Assembly (NCBI GenBank): GCA_005502805.1
Contig: SCMY01000002.1
Span: 620,001-684,000 of the forward strand
Length of the DNA: 64,000 nucleotides
Direction: 5' to 3'
Origin: Rhizobiales bacterium 2SD
GTDB lineage: Bacteria; Pseudomonadota; Alphaproteobacteria; Rhizobiales; Beijerinckiaceae
Shown here one piece after another: positions 45,076 to 54,092 of the stretch (positions within the stretch are counted from its first letter, which is position 1; each line of letters begins with the position of its first letter). Under the pieces are notes generated by a model that was given only the letters and a program-made list of their open reading frames with translations, was not told where the DNA came from and ran no database searches. The position numbers were made by a program, and so were the translations under genes.

Positions 45076-45236
45076 GCCACCAACCGGACGGCTGCCCAGC
45101 GGAAGCTCCTGTCACCACACGGGAAAGTTGCGTTGACAAATGGAGGACAAACCCCCATTTGTGTTGGCTCGATCTAGGCCGAACGAATTGGCCCGCGCCT
45201 TTGTGCGCTTTGCTGACGACATTCTCCTCATCGAAA

Positions 45237-45260
45237 CACGCATGGCGGTCGCCATGCGTG
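45237..45260 (+). promoter_or_regulatory. Perfect hairpin in the csp leader
   Basis: CACGCATGGCG and CGCCATGCGTG form an 11-bp perfect stem around GT, about 30 bases before the csp start codon. In the leader RNA it would be a very stable hairpin close to the ribosome site. It could also be an operator at the DNA level. Confidence 0.55.
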
Positions 45261-45289
45261 AACGATCACTTGCGACAAAGGGGCATGGC

Positions 45290-45499
45290 ATGGCCAACGG
45301 CACCGTGAAATGGTTCAACGGCACCAAGGGTTTCGGCTTCATTCAGCCGGATGATGGCGGCCAGGACGTGTTCGTCCACATCAGCGCCGTCGAGCGCGCC
45401 GGTCTGCGCGATCTCCGCGACGGCCAGAAGATCTCGTACGAGCTCGTCCAGGACAAGCGTTCTGGCAAGATGTCGGCCGACAATCTGCGCGCCGAGTGA
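45290..45499 (+). CDS. Cold-shock protein (CspA family)
   Basis: A 69-residue single cold-shock domain with RNP1 KGFGFI and RNP2 DVFVHIS. It binds single-stranded RNA or DNA and acts as an RNA chaperone. The frame is open upstream, but MANGTVKWFN is the canonical beginning. A leader hairpin (45237-45260) and a downstream terminator (45587-45612) delimit the unit. Confidence 0.94.
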   Translation: MANGTVKWFNGTKGFGFIQPDDGGQDVFVHISAVERAGLRDLRDGQKISYELVQDKRSGKMSADNLRAE

Positions 45500-45586
45500 G
45501 CTGACACGCTGTCCAGTGTGAGATCAGGGGCAGGCGACCACGGATGTACTGGCGCCAGCTCCGCTCCCCGCAGGATAGCTGAGGAA

Positions 45587-45612
45587 GGGTCGGGATCAGC
45601 CCGGCCCTTTTT
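45587..45612 (+). terminator. Rho-independent terminator after csp
   Basis: GGGTCGGG and CCCGGCCC pair through 8 bp (one G-T wobble) around a 5-base loop and are followed by TTTTT. Confidence 0.8.
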
Positions 45613-45648
45613 GTTTCCACGAGATGTTTTCACCAGAAGGAAGTCCGA

Positions 45649-45921
45649 ATGCAGGTTCTCGTCCGCGACAACAATGTCGAGCAAGCGATTCGCGTTCTGA
45701 AGAAGAAGTTGCAGCGCGAAGGCGTGTTTCGCGAGATGAAGCGGCGTTCTGCTTATGAGAAGCCTTCGGAGAGGCGCGTGCGCGAGAAGGCCGACGCCAT
45801 CCGGCGCGCCCGCAAGCTCGCCCGCAAGCAAGCGCAGCGTGAGGGTCTGCTGCCTGCACCGAAGCCGAAGCCGCGTCCGGCCCGGCCGCCGCGTCCGGCT
45901 GCCGTTGCGCCTTCATCCTGA
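45649..45921 (+). CDS. rpsU: 30S ribosomal protein S21
   Basis: A 90-residue basic protein beginning [20 protein letters not shown], the characteristic S21 start. The C-terminal Pro/Ala/Lys-rich tail is an alphaproteobacterial extension. An AGAAGGAAG ribosome site precedes the ATG. Its place after a cold-shock gene is a common alphaproteobacterial arrangement. Confidence 0.96.
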   Translation: MQVLVRDNNVEQAIRVLKKKLQREGVFREMKRRSAYEKPSERRVREKADAIRRARKLARKQAQREGLLPAPKPKPRPARPPRPAAVAPSS

Positions 45922-45938
45922 TCAGAGGAGCCGCTGCC

Positions 45939-46220
45939 ATGGTAACGAAAGGGCTGACCGCCGAGCAGGCTAAGCTGCGCGCGGAACGGAACTTCGCCAA
46001 GACGGAGCAGCGGCGACAGGAAGCGGAGAGCGCGCTCGAAGCCGTCCGTGCCGAGCAGCGGGCCGTCGCAGAGAAGACGGCCAGGCTGCGCGCGCTACGC
46101 CTCGCCAAGGAAGCAGCTGACGCACAGGCGGCAGCTGCCGTGGCTGCGACGAAACAGACGATCGCAAAGAAGCCTGCAGCCGCTCGCCGTACCGTCCGGA
46201 AGGTCAACCCTGCGCGCTGA
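45939..46220 (+). CDS. Hypothetical coiled-coil protein
   Basis: A 93-residue, highly charged, Ala-rich protein predicted to be one long helix (about 8-70) with a basic tail. It starts 18 bases after rpsU and is probably co-transcribed. I do not recognise a family. Charge and context suggest an RNA- or ribosome-associated protein, which is inference only. Confidence 0.65.
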   Translation: MVTKGLTAEQAKLRAERNFAKTEQRRQEAESALEAVRAEQRAVAEKTARLRALRLAKEAADAQAAAAVAATKQTIAKKPAAARRTVRKVNPAR

Positions 46221-46261
46221 CCCGCAGGCGGCGGGACGGCTGTGCCGCTCTACACCTGGGG

Positions 46262-46978
46262 CTATTTCGGCCGACTTTCGAGCCCGGCAAGATAGGCGCT
46301 CAAGGCCCGCTCCGGCCCATGCCAGGAGGCGCCCTTGCCCTGCAGCTCCGGGGCCTCCTTCCAGCCCGGCTCGATCCCGGTCATGTTCGGCAGAAGATGC
46401 GCGATGCCCTTGTGGCAGTCGATGCAGGTCTTCTCGCCGGTCGTCAGGTAGCGGCCATGGATCTCGGCGGCGCGGCGCGTCTGCTTGGTGAAGTCCATCG
46501 CCACCGACGAATGGCAGTTGCGGCATTCGAGGGAGTCGTTGGCCTTCAGCCTGGACCATTCGTGCTTGGCGAGCTCGAGCCGCATGTCCAGGAACTTCTC
46601 GCGCGTCGAGATCGTGCCGAAGATCTTGCCCCAGACCTCCTTCGAGGCCTGCATCTTGCGGGCGATCTTGTCGGTCCAGTTGTGCGGCACATGGCAGTCC
46701 GGGCAGGTCGCGCGCACGCCCGAGCGGTTGGAGAAATGCACCGTCGACTGCAGCTCCTGATAGACGTTGTCGCGCATCTCGTGACAGGAGGTGCAGAACT
46801 TCTCGGTGTTGGTGATCTCCAGCGCCGTGTTGAAGCCGCCCCAGAAGATCACGCCGCAGACGAAGCCGCCCAGGGTCAGGAAACCGAGCGGCAGATAGGC
46901 GCTCGGCCGGCTGATGATGCGCCAGAAGGCGACCACCAAGCCCCAAGTCCGCCAGAAGAGCGCTTTCAACTTGCCCAT
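46262..46978 (-). CDS. napC: Tetrahaem cytochrome c, NapC/NirT family
   Basis: A 238-residue membrane-anchored cytochrome with one N-terminal transmembrane helix (about 28-52) and four CxxCH haem sites (CTSCH, CPDCH, CRNCH, CIDCH). It takes electrons from quinol and passes them to the periplasmic NapAB nitrate reductase. It is the last gene of the nap operon. The ATG at 46978 is used; a GTG lies one codon upstream. Confidence 0.95.
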   Translation of the reverse strand: MGKLKALFWRTWGLVVAFWRIISRPSAYLPLGFLTLGGFVCGVIFWGGFNTALEITNTEKFCTSCHEMRDNVYQELQSTVHFSNRSGVRATCPDCHVPHNWTDKIARKMQASKEVWGKIFGTISTREKFLDMRLELAKHEWSRLKANDSLECRNCHSSVAMDFTKQTRRAAEIHGRYLTTGEKTCIDCHKGIAHLLPNMTGIEPGWKEAPELQGKGASWHGPERALSAYLAGLESRPK

Positions 46979-46996
46979 CACCGCGCTCCGGCTCCG

Positions 46997-47467
46997 CTAC
47001 GGTTTCCGGCCGACATCTTTGGCGTCCTGAAACAGGTTCGGCACGAGTGGCGGCACGTCGGTCTGCTGGACATGGCAGGCGGTGCAGAAATAGCGCCGCG
47101 GCGTCACGTCGGAGAGCACCTGCCCGTCGCGGTCCTGGAAATGGGTGACGCTGATCATCGGCGCGCCCGAGCCTTCGGTGAACTCGCGCTTGTGGCAGTC
47201 CATGCAGCGATTGGTGTTGAGCGTCAGCTGGTAGCCGTCGATCGCATGCGGGATCACCGGCGGCTGCTCCGGGTAGTTGCGCATGCGCCTGACGTCGTCG
47301 ACGACAGGCCGGCCGAGCGCCGGCACGCGTTCGAGCGCCATCGGCTGCGGCGTCCCGGTGAGCCGCGGCACGTTTCTCACCGGCGCGCCATCCTGCGAGA
47401 AGGCGGCGCCGAAGGCGAGGACGAGGCAGGCCGCAAGCGCGGCCTTGAGGACGGTCGGCGCGCGCAT
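46997..47467 (-). CDS. napB: Periplasmic nitrate reductase, dihaem cytochrome subunit
   Basis: A 156-residue periplasmic cytochrome with a signal peptide (about residues 1-24) and two haem sites, CMDCH and CTACH. It shuttles electrons from NapC to NapA. It overlaps napA by one base, and the frame upstream of 47467 is only shadow of napA. Confidence 0.95.
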   Translation of the reverse strand: MRAPTVLKAALAACLVLAFGAAFSQDGAPVRNVPRLTGTPQPMALERVPALGRPVVDDVRRMRNYPEQPPVIPHAIDGYQLTLNTNRCMDCHKREFTEGSGAPMISVTHFQDRDGQVLSDVTPRRYFCTACHVQQTDVPPLVPNLFQDAKDVGRKP

Positions 47468-49968
47468 CAGGCGGTGACCGGCAGGATCTTGACCGCGCAT
47501 TTCTTGAAATCCGTCTGTTTGGAGATCGGATCGGTCGCGTCCAGCGTCGTCTTGTTGATCAGCTGGCTCGCATCGAACCACGGCACGAACACCACGCCGG
47601 GCGGCATGCGGTTGCGCCCGCGCGTCTCGACACGGGTGCGCATCTCGCCGCGCCGCGAGACGATGCGGACTTCGGCGCCCTGGTTCAGCCCGCGGCTGCG
47701 GGCGTCCTCCGGATGCATGAAGCAGCGCGCGCCCGGGAAGGCCTTGTAGAGCTCGGGCACACGCATGGTCATCGAGCCGGAATGCCAGTGCTCGAGCACG
47801 CGCCCGGTCACCAGCCAGACATCGTATTCCTCGTCCGGCATCTCGGCCGGCGGCTCGTAGGGCACGGCGATGATCCGCGCCTTGCCGTCCTTGTTGCCGT
47901 AGAACTCGACGCCCTTGCCCGGCTTCACATAGGGGTCGAGCCCCTCGCGGTAGCGCCAGAGCGTCTCCTTTCCGTCGACCACCGGCCAGCGCAGCCCGCG
48001 AACCTGATGGTAGAGGTCGTAGGGGCCGAGATCATGACCATGGCCGCGGCCGAAGGCGGCGTATTCCTCGAATAGCCCCTTCTGGACGTAGAAGCCGAAG
48101 GCCTTCGCCTCCCGGTTCTCATAGCCGGGATCGATCTCGGAGATGTCGAACCTGTCGACGTTGCCGTTGCGATAGAGCACGTCGAACAGGGTCATGCCTT
48201 TGTAGTTCGGGTTGGCGTTCAGGATCTCCGTCGGCCAGACCTCGTCGGTGGTGAAGCGCTTCGAGAACTCCATCAATTGCCAGAGATCGGAGCGCGCCTC
48301 GCCCGGCGCGTTGACGAGCTGGTGCCAGACATGGGTGCGCCGCTCGGCATTGCCGTAAGCGCCCTCCTTCTCGACCCACATCGCCGCTGGCAGGATCAGG
48401 TCCGCCGCCATCGCGGTCACCGTCGGGTAGGCGTCGGAGACGACGATGAAGTTCTCGGGATTGCGATAGCCCGGATAGGCCTCGTTCGTGTTGTTCGGCG
48501 AGGCCTGCAGGTTGTTGTTGACCTGGATCCAGTAGAAATTGAGCTTGCCGTCCTTGAGCATCCGGTCCTGCTCGACGGCATGGTAGCCCGGCTTCTCCGG
48601 GATGATCCCGTGCGGGATGCGCCAGATCTCCTCGGCATGCTTACGGTGCTCGGGATTGGTCACCGTCATGTCGGCCGGCAGGCGATGGGCGAAAGTGCCG
48701 ACCTCGCGCGCCGTGCCGCAGGCCGAAGGCTGACCGGTCAGCGAGAATGGGCTGTTGCCGGGCTCGGAGATTTTCCCGGTCAGCAGATGCAGGTTGTAGA
48801 CCATCTGGTTGGCCCAGACGCCGCGCACATGCTGGTTGAATCCCATCGTCCAGAACGAGGTGACCTTGCGCTTGGGGTCGGCATAGAGTTCGGCGAGCTG
48901 CTGCAGGAAGCCGGGCTCGACGCCAGTCAGAGCCGAGACCTTCTCCAGCGTGTAGTCCTTCACGAAGGCGGCGAAGGCCGCGAAATCGATCGGCGTCGTC
49001 GCGGTGACGTCCTCAGCCTTCTTCGCCTTGACCTCGCGCGGATCGTCCGGGCGCAGGCCATAGCCGATATCGGTCGCGCCCTTCACGAAGGTGGTATGCT
49101 TGTCGACGAAGTCCCTGTTCACCCGGCCGGTCGAGATGATGTGGTTGGCGATGTAGTTCAGGATCGCCAGGTCCGTGCCCGGCTTGAACACGATCGGGAT
49201 GTCGGCGAGGTCGGAGCTGCGATGGGTGAAGGTCGACAGCACCGCGACCTTGACATGCGGATGGCCGAGCCGGCGGTCCGTCACCCTGGTCCACAGGATC
49301 GGGTGCATTTCCGCCATGTTCGAGCCCCAGAGCACGAAGGCGTCGGCATGCTCGAAATCGTCATAGCAGCCCATCGGCTCGTCCATGCCGAAGGTGCGCA
49401 TGAAGGCGTAGGCCGCCGAGGCCATGCAGTGGCGGGCGTTCGGGTCGAGATTGTTCGAGCGGAAGCCCGCCCGCATCAGCTTGGTCGCGGCATAGCCTTC
49501 GAAGATCGTCCACTGGCCTGAGCCGAACATGCCGAGCGCGGTCGGCCCCTTCTCCTTCAGGACGCGCTTGGCCTGCGCCGCCATGGTGTCGAAGGCCTCG
49601 GCCCAGGAGACCGGCGTGAACTCGCCGTCCTTGGCGTAGGTGCCGTTCCGCTTGCGCAGCAGCGGTTGGGTCAGCCGGTCGGCGCCGTACATGATCTTCG
49701 ACAGGAAATAGCCCTTGACGCAGTTCAGGCCGCGATTGACCTCGGCTTTCATGTCGCCATGCGTGGCGATGACCTTGCCGTCCTTGACGCCGACCATGAC
49801 GCCGCAGCCGGTGCCGCAGAAGCGGCATGGCGCCTTCGACCAGGAGATCTTCAGCGCATCGACGCCGCCGGCGACGGGCTGCGCCACGGCTTCGCCGCTG
49901 ACATTGGCGGCCAGCGCGGCGATCCCCGCCGCCTGGGTCTTGAGCAGTTCGCGACGGGACAGGCTCAT
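47467..49968 (-). CDS. napA: Periplasmic nitrate reductase, catalytic molybdoprotein
   Basis: An 833-residue bis-MGD enzyme reducing nitrate to nitrite in the periplasm. The Tat motif SRRELLK lies at the N-terminus. The [4Fe-4S] site is C48-x2-C51-x3-C55-x27-C83, and the molybdenum ligand is C181 in ARHCMAS. Length and motifs are fully normal. The ATG at 49968 overlaps the napD stop. Confidence 0.97.
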   Translation of the reverse strand: MSLSRRELLKTQAAGIAALAANVSGEAVAQPVAGGVDALKISWSKAPCRFCGTGCGVMVGVKDGKVIATHGDMKAEVNRGLNCVKGYFLSKIMYGADRLTQPLLRKRNGTYAKDGEFTPVSWAEAFDTMAAQAKRVLKEKGPTALGMFGSGQWTIFEGYAATKLMRAGFRSNNLDPNARHCMASAAYAFMRTFGMDEPMGCYDDFEHADAFVLWGSNMAEMHPILWTRVTDRRLGHPHVKVAVLSTFTHRSSDLADIPIVFKPGTDLAILNYIANHIISTGRVNRDFVDKHTTFVKGATDIGYGLRPDDPREVKAKKAEDVTATTPIDFAAFAAFVKDYTLEKVSALTGVEPGFLQQLAELYADPKRKVTSFWTMGFNQHVRGVWANQMVYNLHLLTGKISEPGNSPFSLTGQPSACGTAREVGTFAHRLPADMTVTNPEHRKHAEEIWRIPHGIIPEKPGYHAVEQDRMLKDGKLNFYWIQVNNNLQASPNNTNEAYPGYRNPENFIVVSDAYPTVTAMAADLILPAAMWVEKEGAYGNAERRTHVWHQLVNAPGEARSDLWQLMEFSKRFTTDEVWPTEILNANPNYKGMTLFDVLYRNGNVDRFDISEIDPGYENREAKAFGFYVQKGLFEEYAAFGRGHGHDLGPYDLYHQVRGLRWPVVDGKETLWRYREGLDPYVKPGKGVEFYGNKDGKARIIAVPYEPPAEMPDEEYDVWLVTGRVLEHWHSGSMTMRVPELYKAFPGARCFMHPEDARSRGLNQGAEVRIVSRRGEMRTRVETRGRNRMPPGVVFVPWFDASQLINKTTLDATDPISKQTDFKKCAVKILPVTA

Positions 49969-50312
49969 CTGTCGTCTCCGGAATCGTCGATGGGTTCGAG
50001 CTGCTCGAACACCATGTTGGCCGAGAACACCCCGTCCATCAGCGCCATGGTGGTGAGCCGGCTGCCGATCTCGCCACTGCTCTGCCCTTCCATCACCACC
50101 ACGATCTTGCTGCCTTCGACCGCGCGCACCTCGGTGTCTGGCATGGCGGCGATCAGGCGCGCGATCTCGGCGCACTGCTCCGGCCGCGCGGTGACGACCG
50201 CGCTGGAGATGTGGAAGAAACGCTGTGGGCGAGCGGATGCGAGGTCGCGCTCGGGCAGGATGTCGCCGGTGAGGAATTTGCGGCGATCGATCTCGCGCTT
50301 GCCTGTCAGCAT
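49965..50312 (-). CDS. napD: NapD chaperone with unusual N-terminal extension
   Basis: A 115-residue protein. From about residue 33 ([13 protein letters not shown]) it is a normal NapD, the cytoplasmic chaperone that binds the NapA Tat signal. The first 32 residues form an extension containing [10 protein letters not shown], which looks like the start of NapF, a ferredoxin absent from this operon. A relict napF-napD fusion is a reasonable reading. It overlaps napA by four bases. Confidence 0.9.
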   Translation of the reverse strand: MLTGKREIDRRKFLTGDILPERDLASARPQRFFHISSAVVTARPEQCAEIARLIAAMPDTEVRAVEGSKIVVVMEGQSSGEIGSRLTTMALMDGVFSANMVFEQLEPIDDSGDDR

Positions 50313-50321
50313 GGCGGGACC

Positions 50322-50519
50322 TCAGTGCGGCGATCCGGGAGGCCCCGGCGGCCCGAGGACCAGCTGCGACATCCAGATCAGGAAACCGTAGCCGCCGACG
50401 ATGCCGACCGCGACGATCGGCCAGATCAGGACCGCCAGCGTGAGAAAGGCCAGGAGCTCGGCCTTCCTGGTCGGCTGGACCGGGTGCACTTCACCAGTGC
50501 CCGCAGGGTCAGGTCCCAT
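50322..50519 (-). CDS. napE: NapE membrane protein
   Basis: A 65-residue protein with one long hydrophobic helix (about 22-52), typical of NapE, the first gene of alphaproteobacterial nap operons. Its role is unclear. It ends with a proline/glycine-rich tail. The FNR-type site at 50662-50675 lies about 143 bases upstream of its start. Confidence 0.88.
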   Translation of the reverse strand: MGPDPAGTGEVHPVQPTRKAELLAFLTLAVLIWPIVAVGIVGGYGFLIWMSQLVLGPPGPPGSPH

Positions 50520-50661
50520 CGCCAGTCTCCATCGTCATCGGCGCCGGCGATCACATATCGCCGTCAGCCAGATTGGAGCTTGTCAAAGGAGCCTAGTCCT
50601 CACCCGCAAGTTGTCCAGCCCGGCCTACCCCGCAAGGTTAGCGGGACGCCGCCAGACTGCT

Positions 50662-50675
50662 TTGACATGGATCAA
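50662..50675 (-). promoter_or_regulatory. FNR/FixK/NnrR-type binding site upstream of nap
   Basis: TTGACATGGATCAA matches the TTGAT-N4-ATCAA consensus of the Crp/Fnr family with one change in the left half. It lies in the gap between napE and a DMT gene, correctly placed to activate nap under low oxygen or nitrogen oxides. Confidence 0.65.
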
Positions 50676-50700
50676 TTCCAGGGAGGCGCCCGGCGTGACT

Positions 50701-51648
50701 TCAACGCCTGCGCTCGGCAATCCAGATGCCACCGAGCACGAGCGCCAGCGCGAGGCCGTGATAGGGCGCCAGCTGCTCGCCGAGGATCGCGACGGCGAGC
50801 AGCGGCGCGAACACCGGCACGAGATTGACGAAGACGCCGGCGCGGCCGGGACCGATCAGTTCGATCGCCCGCATGAAGAACAGTTGCGACAGGATCGACG
50901 GCCCGATCACAACGAAGAGCAGGATCAGCCAGCCCTTCGTCGTCGGCCAGATCGCCTTGCCGGCGGCGATCTCGACGCCCAGCAGCGGCAGCGAGACCAG
51001 GCAGGCGACGATCGCCATGGCGGTGAAGAAGATCAGCCCGGGCATCGGCGGGCGTGTGCGGATGCCGACCGTATAGCCCGCATAGAAGATGCAGGCGATC
51101 ATCATCCAGAGATCACCCGGCACAAAGCTGAGCTGTGACAGGACATGCCAGTCGCCACGGCTCGCCGTAACCAGCACGCCGACGATCGTCACGGCGACGC
51201 CGAGCGCCTGCAAACCGCCGATCGGTGTGCGCAGGGCGAGGAAGGCGCCGAGCAGCACGAAGACCGGGATCGAGCCCTGCAGAATCCCGATATTGATCGC
51301 CGTGGTCGAGTACGCCGCGATGTACATCAGCGTGTTGAATGCGGTGAAGCCGAAGGCGCCGAGCAGGATGACCTTGAGCCAGTTCGCCTTCAGCGCCGGC
51401 CAATGCTCGCGCAGGCCCTGCCGGAACAGGTAGGGCATGACCGCACAGACGAAGACCCAGCGCAGCGCCGTCAGCGTCATCGGCGCGATCTCGCCGACGG
51501 CCAAGCGGCTGGCCACGGCATTGCCGGCCCACATCAGCGTGGTCAGTATCAGCAGCAGATAGGCGTTGGCCCAGAACCGCTGAGGAAGAGAGGCCGGCTG
51601 CTGCAAGGCGCATGTCCTGGTGGCGACAAAGCCTGCATAGCCTTGCAC
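50701..51648 (-). CDS. DMT/EamA-family transporter
   Basis: A 315-residue membrane protein with about ten hydrophobic segments in two EamA repeats. It includes NAVASRLAVGEIAPMTLTALRW, split by a loop, a pattern common in amino-acid or metabolite exporters. The start is a GTG at 51648, overlapping the 5' side of the region before the divergent GATase gene. A later start cannot be excluded. Substrate unknown. Confidence 0.85.
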   Translation of the reverse strand: MQGYAGFVATRTCALQQPASLPQRFWANAYLLLILTTLMWAGNAVASRLAVGEIAPMTLTALRWVFVCAVMPYLFRQGLREHWPALKANWLKVILLGAFGFTAFNTLMYIAAYSTTAINIGILQGSIPVFVLLGAFLALRTPIGGLQALGVAVTIVGVLVTASRGDWHVLSQLSFVPGDLWMMIACIFYAGYTVGIRTRPPMPGLIFFTAMAIVACLVSLPLLGVEIAAGKAIWPTTKGWLILLFVVIGPSILSQLFFMRAIELIGPGRAGVFVNLVPVFAPLLAVAILGEQLAPYHGLALALVLGGIWIAERRR

Positions 51649-51716
51649 GCGGTGCTTGTCCTATGAGAGGAGGCGCAACGCAGCCCGTCGCCGCACGCAA
51701 ACGTGCCGAGGAAGCC

Positions 51717-52598
51717 ATGAACGTGTTCAGCCCCAAGCCGCTTCGCCTCCTCGTCGTCGATGGCTACAAGCGCGAGCAGCGCGAGGACTATGTCCGCGAC
51801 TGGGGCGCAACGCCGTCCGAAGCCTACGCCGCGGAGCTGCGTCGGATCGAGCCCTCGCTGGTCACCGATATCTGCCTGCCCGCCGACGAGGGCGCCAACC
51901 TGCCCGACGGCGCCGGCCTGTCTTCCTATGACGGCATCGCCCTGACCGGCTCCTCGCTGCACATCCACAGCCCCGAGCCGGCGGTGACACGGCAGATCGA
52001 ACTGATGCGGGCGATCTATCGGAGCGGCACGCCCTGCTTCGGCTCCTGCTGGGGCATCCAGATCGGCGCCGTCGCAGCCGGCGGCACGGTCGATCTCAAC
52101 CCGAACGGGCTCGAGATCGGCTTCGCCCGACGGATCAGCCTGACCGAAGAAGGCGCAAGGCACCCGCTTCTTGCCGGCCGCCCGGCCGCCTACGATGCGC
52201 CGGCGATCCATTTCGACAGCATCGTCGCGCCGCCTGCCGACGCCACCATCCTCGCCTCGAACGCGATGAGTCCGATCCAGGCTGCCGAGTTCCGTCAGGA
52301 TGGTGGCACCTTCTGGGGCGTGCAGTACCATCCGGAATTCTCGCTCAGCCTCGTCGCGACGATCCTGCGACGGCACAGCAAGATTCTGATCGAACGCGGC
52401 TTCCGCCGGAATGAGGCCGACACGGCAGCCTGGCTCGCCGATCTCGACGCACTCGACGCCGATCCCGCCCGCCGCGACCTCGCCTGGGCCCATGGCCTCG
52501 ACCAGGAGGTGCTCGATCCGGTCAGGCGCGTGACCGAGCTGCGCAACTTCCTGGAGATGCGGGTGAAGCCGCAGGCGAGCGTGCGTGGGCGGGCATAA
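51717..52598 (+). CDS. Class I glutamine amidotransferase-like protein
   Basis: A 293-residue protein with the class I GATase fold. It has the nucleophile C111 in FGSCWGIQ, and H205 and E207 in QYHPEFS. It resembles stand-alone GMP-synthase-like GATases that hydrolyse gamma-glutamyl compounds or glutamine. The true substrate is unknown. The ATG at 51717 follows a GAGGAAG site and is preferred over upstream starts. Confidence 0.86.
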   Translation: MNVFSPKPLRLLVVDGYKREQREDYVRDWGATPSEAYAAELRRIEPSLVTDICLPADEGANLPDGAGLSSYDGIALTGSSLHIHSPEPAVTRQIELMRAIYRSGTPCFGSCWGIQIGAVAAGGTVDLNPNGLEIGFARRISLTEEGARHPLLAGRPAAYDAPAIHFDSIVAPPADATILASNAMSPIQAAEFRQDGGTFWGVQYHPEFSLSLVATILRRHSKILIERGFRRNEADTAAWLADLDALDADPARRDLAWAHGLDQEVLDPVRRVTELRNFLEMRVKPQASVRGRA

Positions 52599-52600
52599 CA

Positions 52601-52694
52601 CCGTCATGCTCGCCCTTGTGGCGAGCATCCACGTCTTGAACACCGCATTGCATCAGCAAAGACGTGGATGGTCGGGACAAGCCCGACCATGACG
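52601..52694. repeat. 94-bp palindromic repeat, copy 2
   Basis: Same sequence and orientation as 26531-26624 apart from the central loop. It stands between the convergent GATase and quinone-reductase genes and may serve both as a hairpin at their 3' ends. Confidence 0.85.
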
Positions 52695-52721
52695 GACATC
52701 GCAGCGCCAGAGGCATAGGGG

Positions 52722-53327
52722 CTACGCTGCGTCGGCCACCTTGCTCGCCGCCGCCCCGAACACCTTGCCGCCGAGCGCACGCGCCGTGTCGAGATGCTCC
52801 GACATGTCCGGCACCGGCACCAGGAACTCCGAGGTCACGACCGGCGCGCCGCAGTAGCCGAAGATGCCGTGGTCGATCTGCGTCTTCATCGCGCCGTAAT
52901 AGCCGTGGCGGGCGAAGGTGCGCATGTCCGCCCCGGCAAGCGCGACGAGATGGACCGGCAAATGCCCGAGCTTCTTGACCGTCTTCATGTCCTCAAGCTC
53001 GTCATAGGCCCAGCCATTGGCGAAGACGCGATCGATCCAGCCCTTCATCAGCGCCGGCATCGACCACCAGTAGATCGGATAGACCAGCACCAGCGCATCG
53101 GCCCGGTCGACCCGCGCCTGCTCGAAGGCGATGTCGGCCGGCTGGGCGATCTCGCGGCGGTGGACGGAAAGATCGTTCAGCGAAAAGCGCGGATCGAAGC
53201 CTTCCCTGGCGAGATCGGCGATCTCGACGCTGTGGCCGGCGCCGGAGACGCCGCCGGCCAGCGCCTGCGCCACGCCATGGCTGAGCGAATTGGGATCGGG
53301 ATGGGCGACGACGATAAGGGCGTGCAT
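52722..53327 (-). CDS. NAD(P)H:quinone oxidoreductase, flavodoxin-like fold
   Basis: A 201-residue flavoprotein of the NQO1/KefF/MdaB type. The FMN/FAD-binding start is VVAHPDPNSLSHG, and the YPIYWWSMPALMKGWIDRV motif is typical. It probably reduces quinones by two electrons, protecting against electrophiles. It is divergent from a TetR gene across a palindromic operator, so it is the likely target of that repressor. Confidence 0.9.
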   Translation of the reverse strand: MHALIVVAHPDPNSLSHGVAQALAGGVSGAGHSVEIADLAREGFDPRFSLNDLSVHRREIAQPADIAFEQARVDRADALVLVYPIYWWSMPALMKGWIDRVFANGWAYDELEDMKTVKKLGHLPVHLVALAGADMRTFARHGYYGAMKTQIDHGIFGYCGAPVVTSEFLVPVPDMSEHLDTARALGGKVFGAAASKVADAA

Positions 53328-53367
53328 GGAATCTCTCCTGCGCTGATTGCGATCGGCCAGGGATCGC

Positions 53368-53400
53368 TATATACTTTTAGTAAGTTACTTTTGGTATATA
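53368..53400. promoter_or_regulatory. Palindromic TetR operator
   Basis: TATATAC (53368-53374) and GTATATA (53394-53400) are inverted. AGTAA-G-TTACT (53379-53389) forms an inner palindrome. Both share the same centre at 53384. The site lies between the quinone reductase gene and the TetR gene and overlaps both promoter regions. Confidence 0.7.
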
Positions 53401-53404
53401 AAAC

Positions 53405-54013
53405 ATGTCAAGCCCTGAGATCGAAGGCCCGCGCCGTCAGCGCCTGACGCGCGAGGATCGCCAGCGCCAGCTCATCGAGACCGCCTGGCGGATCGTCGGC
53501 GAGGAAGGCACCGATGCCTTGACGCTCGGCCGCCTCGCCGAGCGGGCCGGCGTCACCAAGCCGGTGGTCTACAGCCACTTCGTCACCCGCAATGGGCTGT
53601 TGATCGCGCTCTATCGCGACTTCGACCTGCGGGAATACGCGACCATGAACGCCGCGATCGACGGCAGTGAAGCCACCCTCGCCGGCAAGGCCGGGGCGAT
53701 CGCCTCCTCCTATGTCGACTGCGTGCTGACACAGGGCCGCGAGATCCCCGGCGTCGTCGCGGCCCTGGCTGGCTCGCCCGAGCTTGCCGCGGTCAAGCGC
53801 GACTGCGACCTGATCTTCCTGGAGCGCTGCCGGGCCCTGCTTGCGCCTTTCGCCGAGGGCCGGCCGATCCCGACCGCGGGCTTGCGCGCCATGCTCGGCG
53901 CCGCCGAAGGTCTGTCACACGCCGCCGCGACCGGCGAGATTGGCGCCGGCGAGGCGAAGCGTGAGCTGTTCGAGACGATCGCCGCCATGGTCGCGCGCAG
54001 CGCGAAGGCCTGA
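53405..54013 (+). CDS. TetR-family transcriptional regulator
   Basis: A 202-residue repressor with the N-terminal helix-turn-helix (about 20-65, LAERAGVTKPVVYSHF) and a helical ligand domain. It is divergent from the quinone-reductase gene and likely autoregulated through the palindrome that ends five bases before its start codon. The inducer is probably a quinone or electrophile, by analogy. Confidence 0.92.
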   Translation: MSSPEIEGPRRQRLTREDRQRQLIETAWRIVGEEGTDALTLGRLAERAGVTKPVVYSHFVTRNGLLIALYRDFDLREYATMNAAIDGSEATLAGKAGAIASSYVDCVLTQGREIPGVVAALAGSPELAAVKRDCDLIFLERCRALLAPFAEGRPIPTAGLRAMLGAAEGLSHAAATGEIGAGEAKRELFETIAAMVARSAKA

Positions 54014-54092
54014 CGCACGCTGCGGGGTTCCCCACGCGCCGCCGGCCCTGTAAACGCGCGGCAACTCCAGTCTCGCAAGCATCCCGGACATC

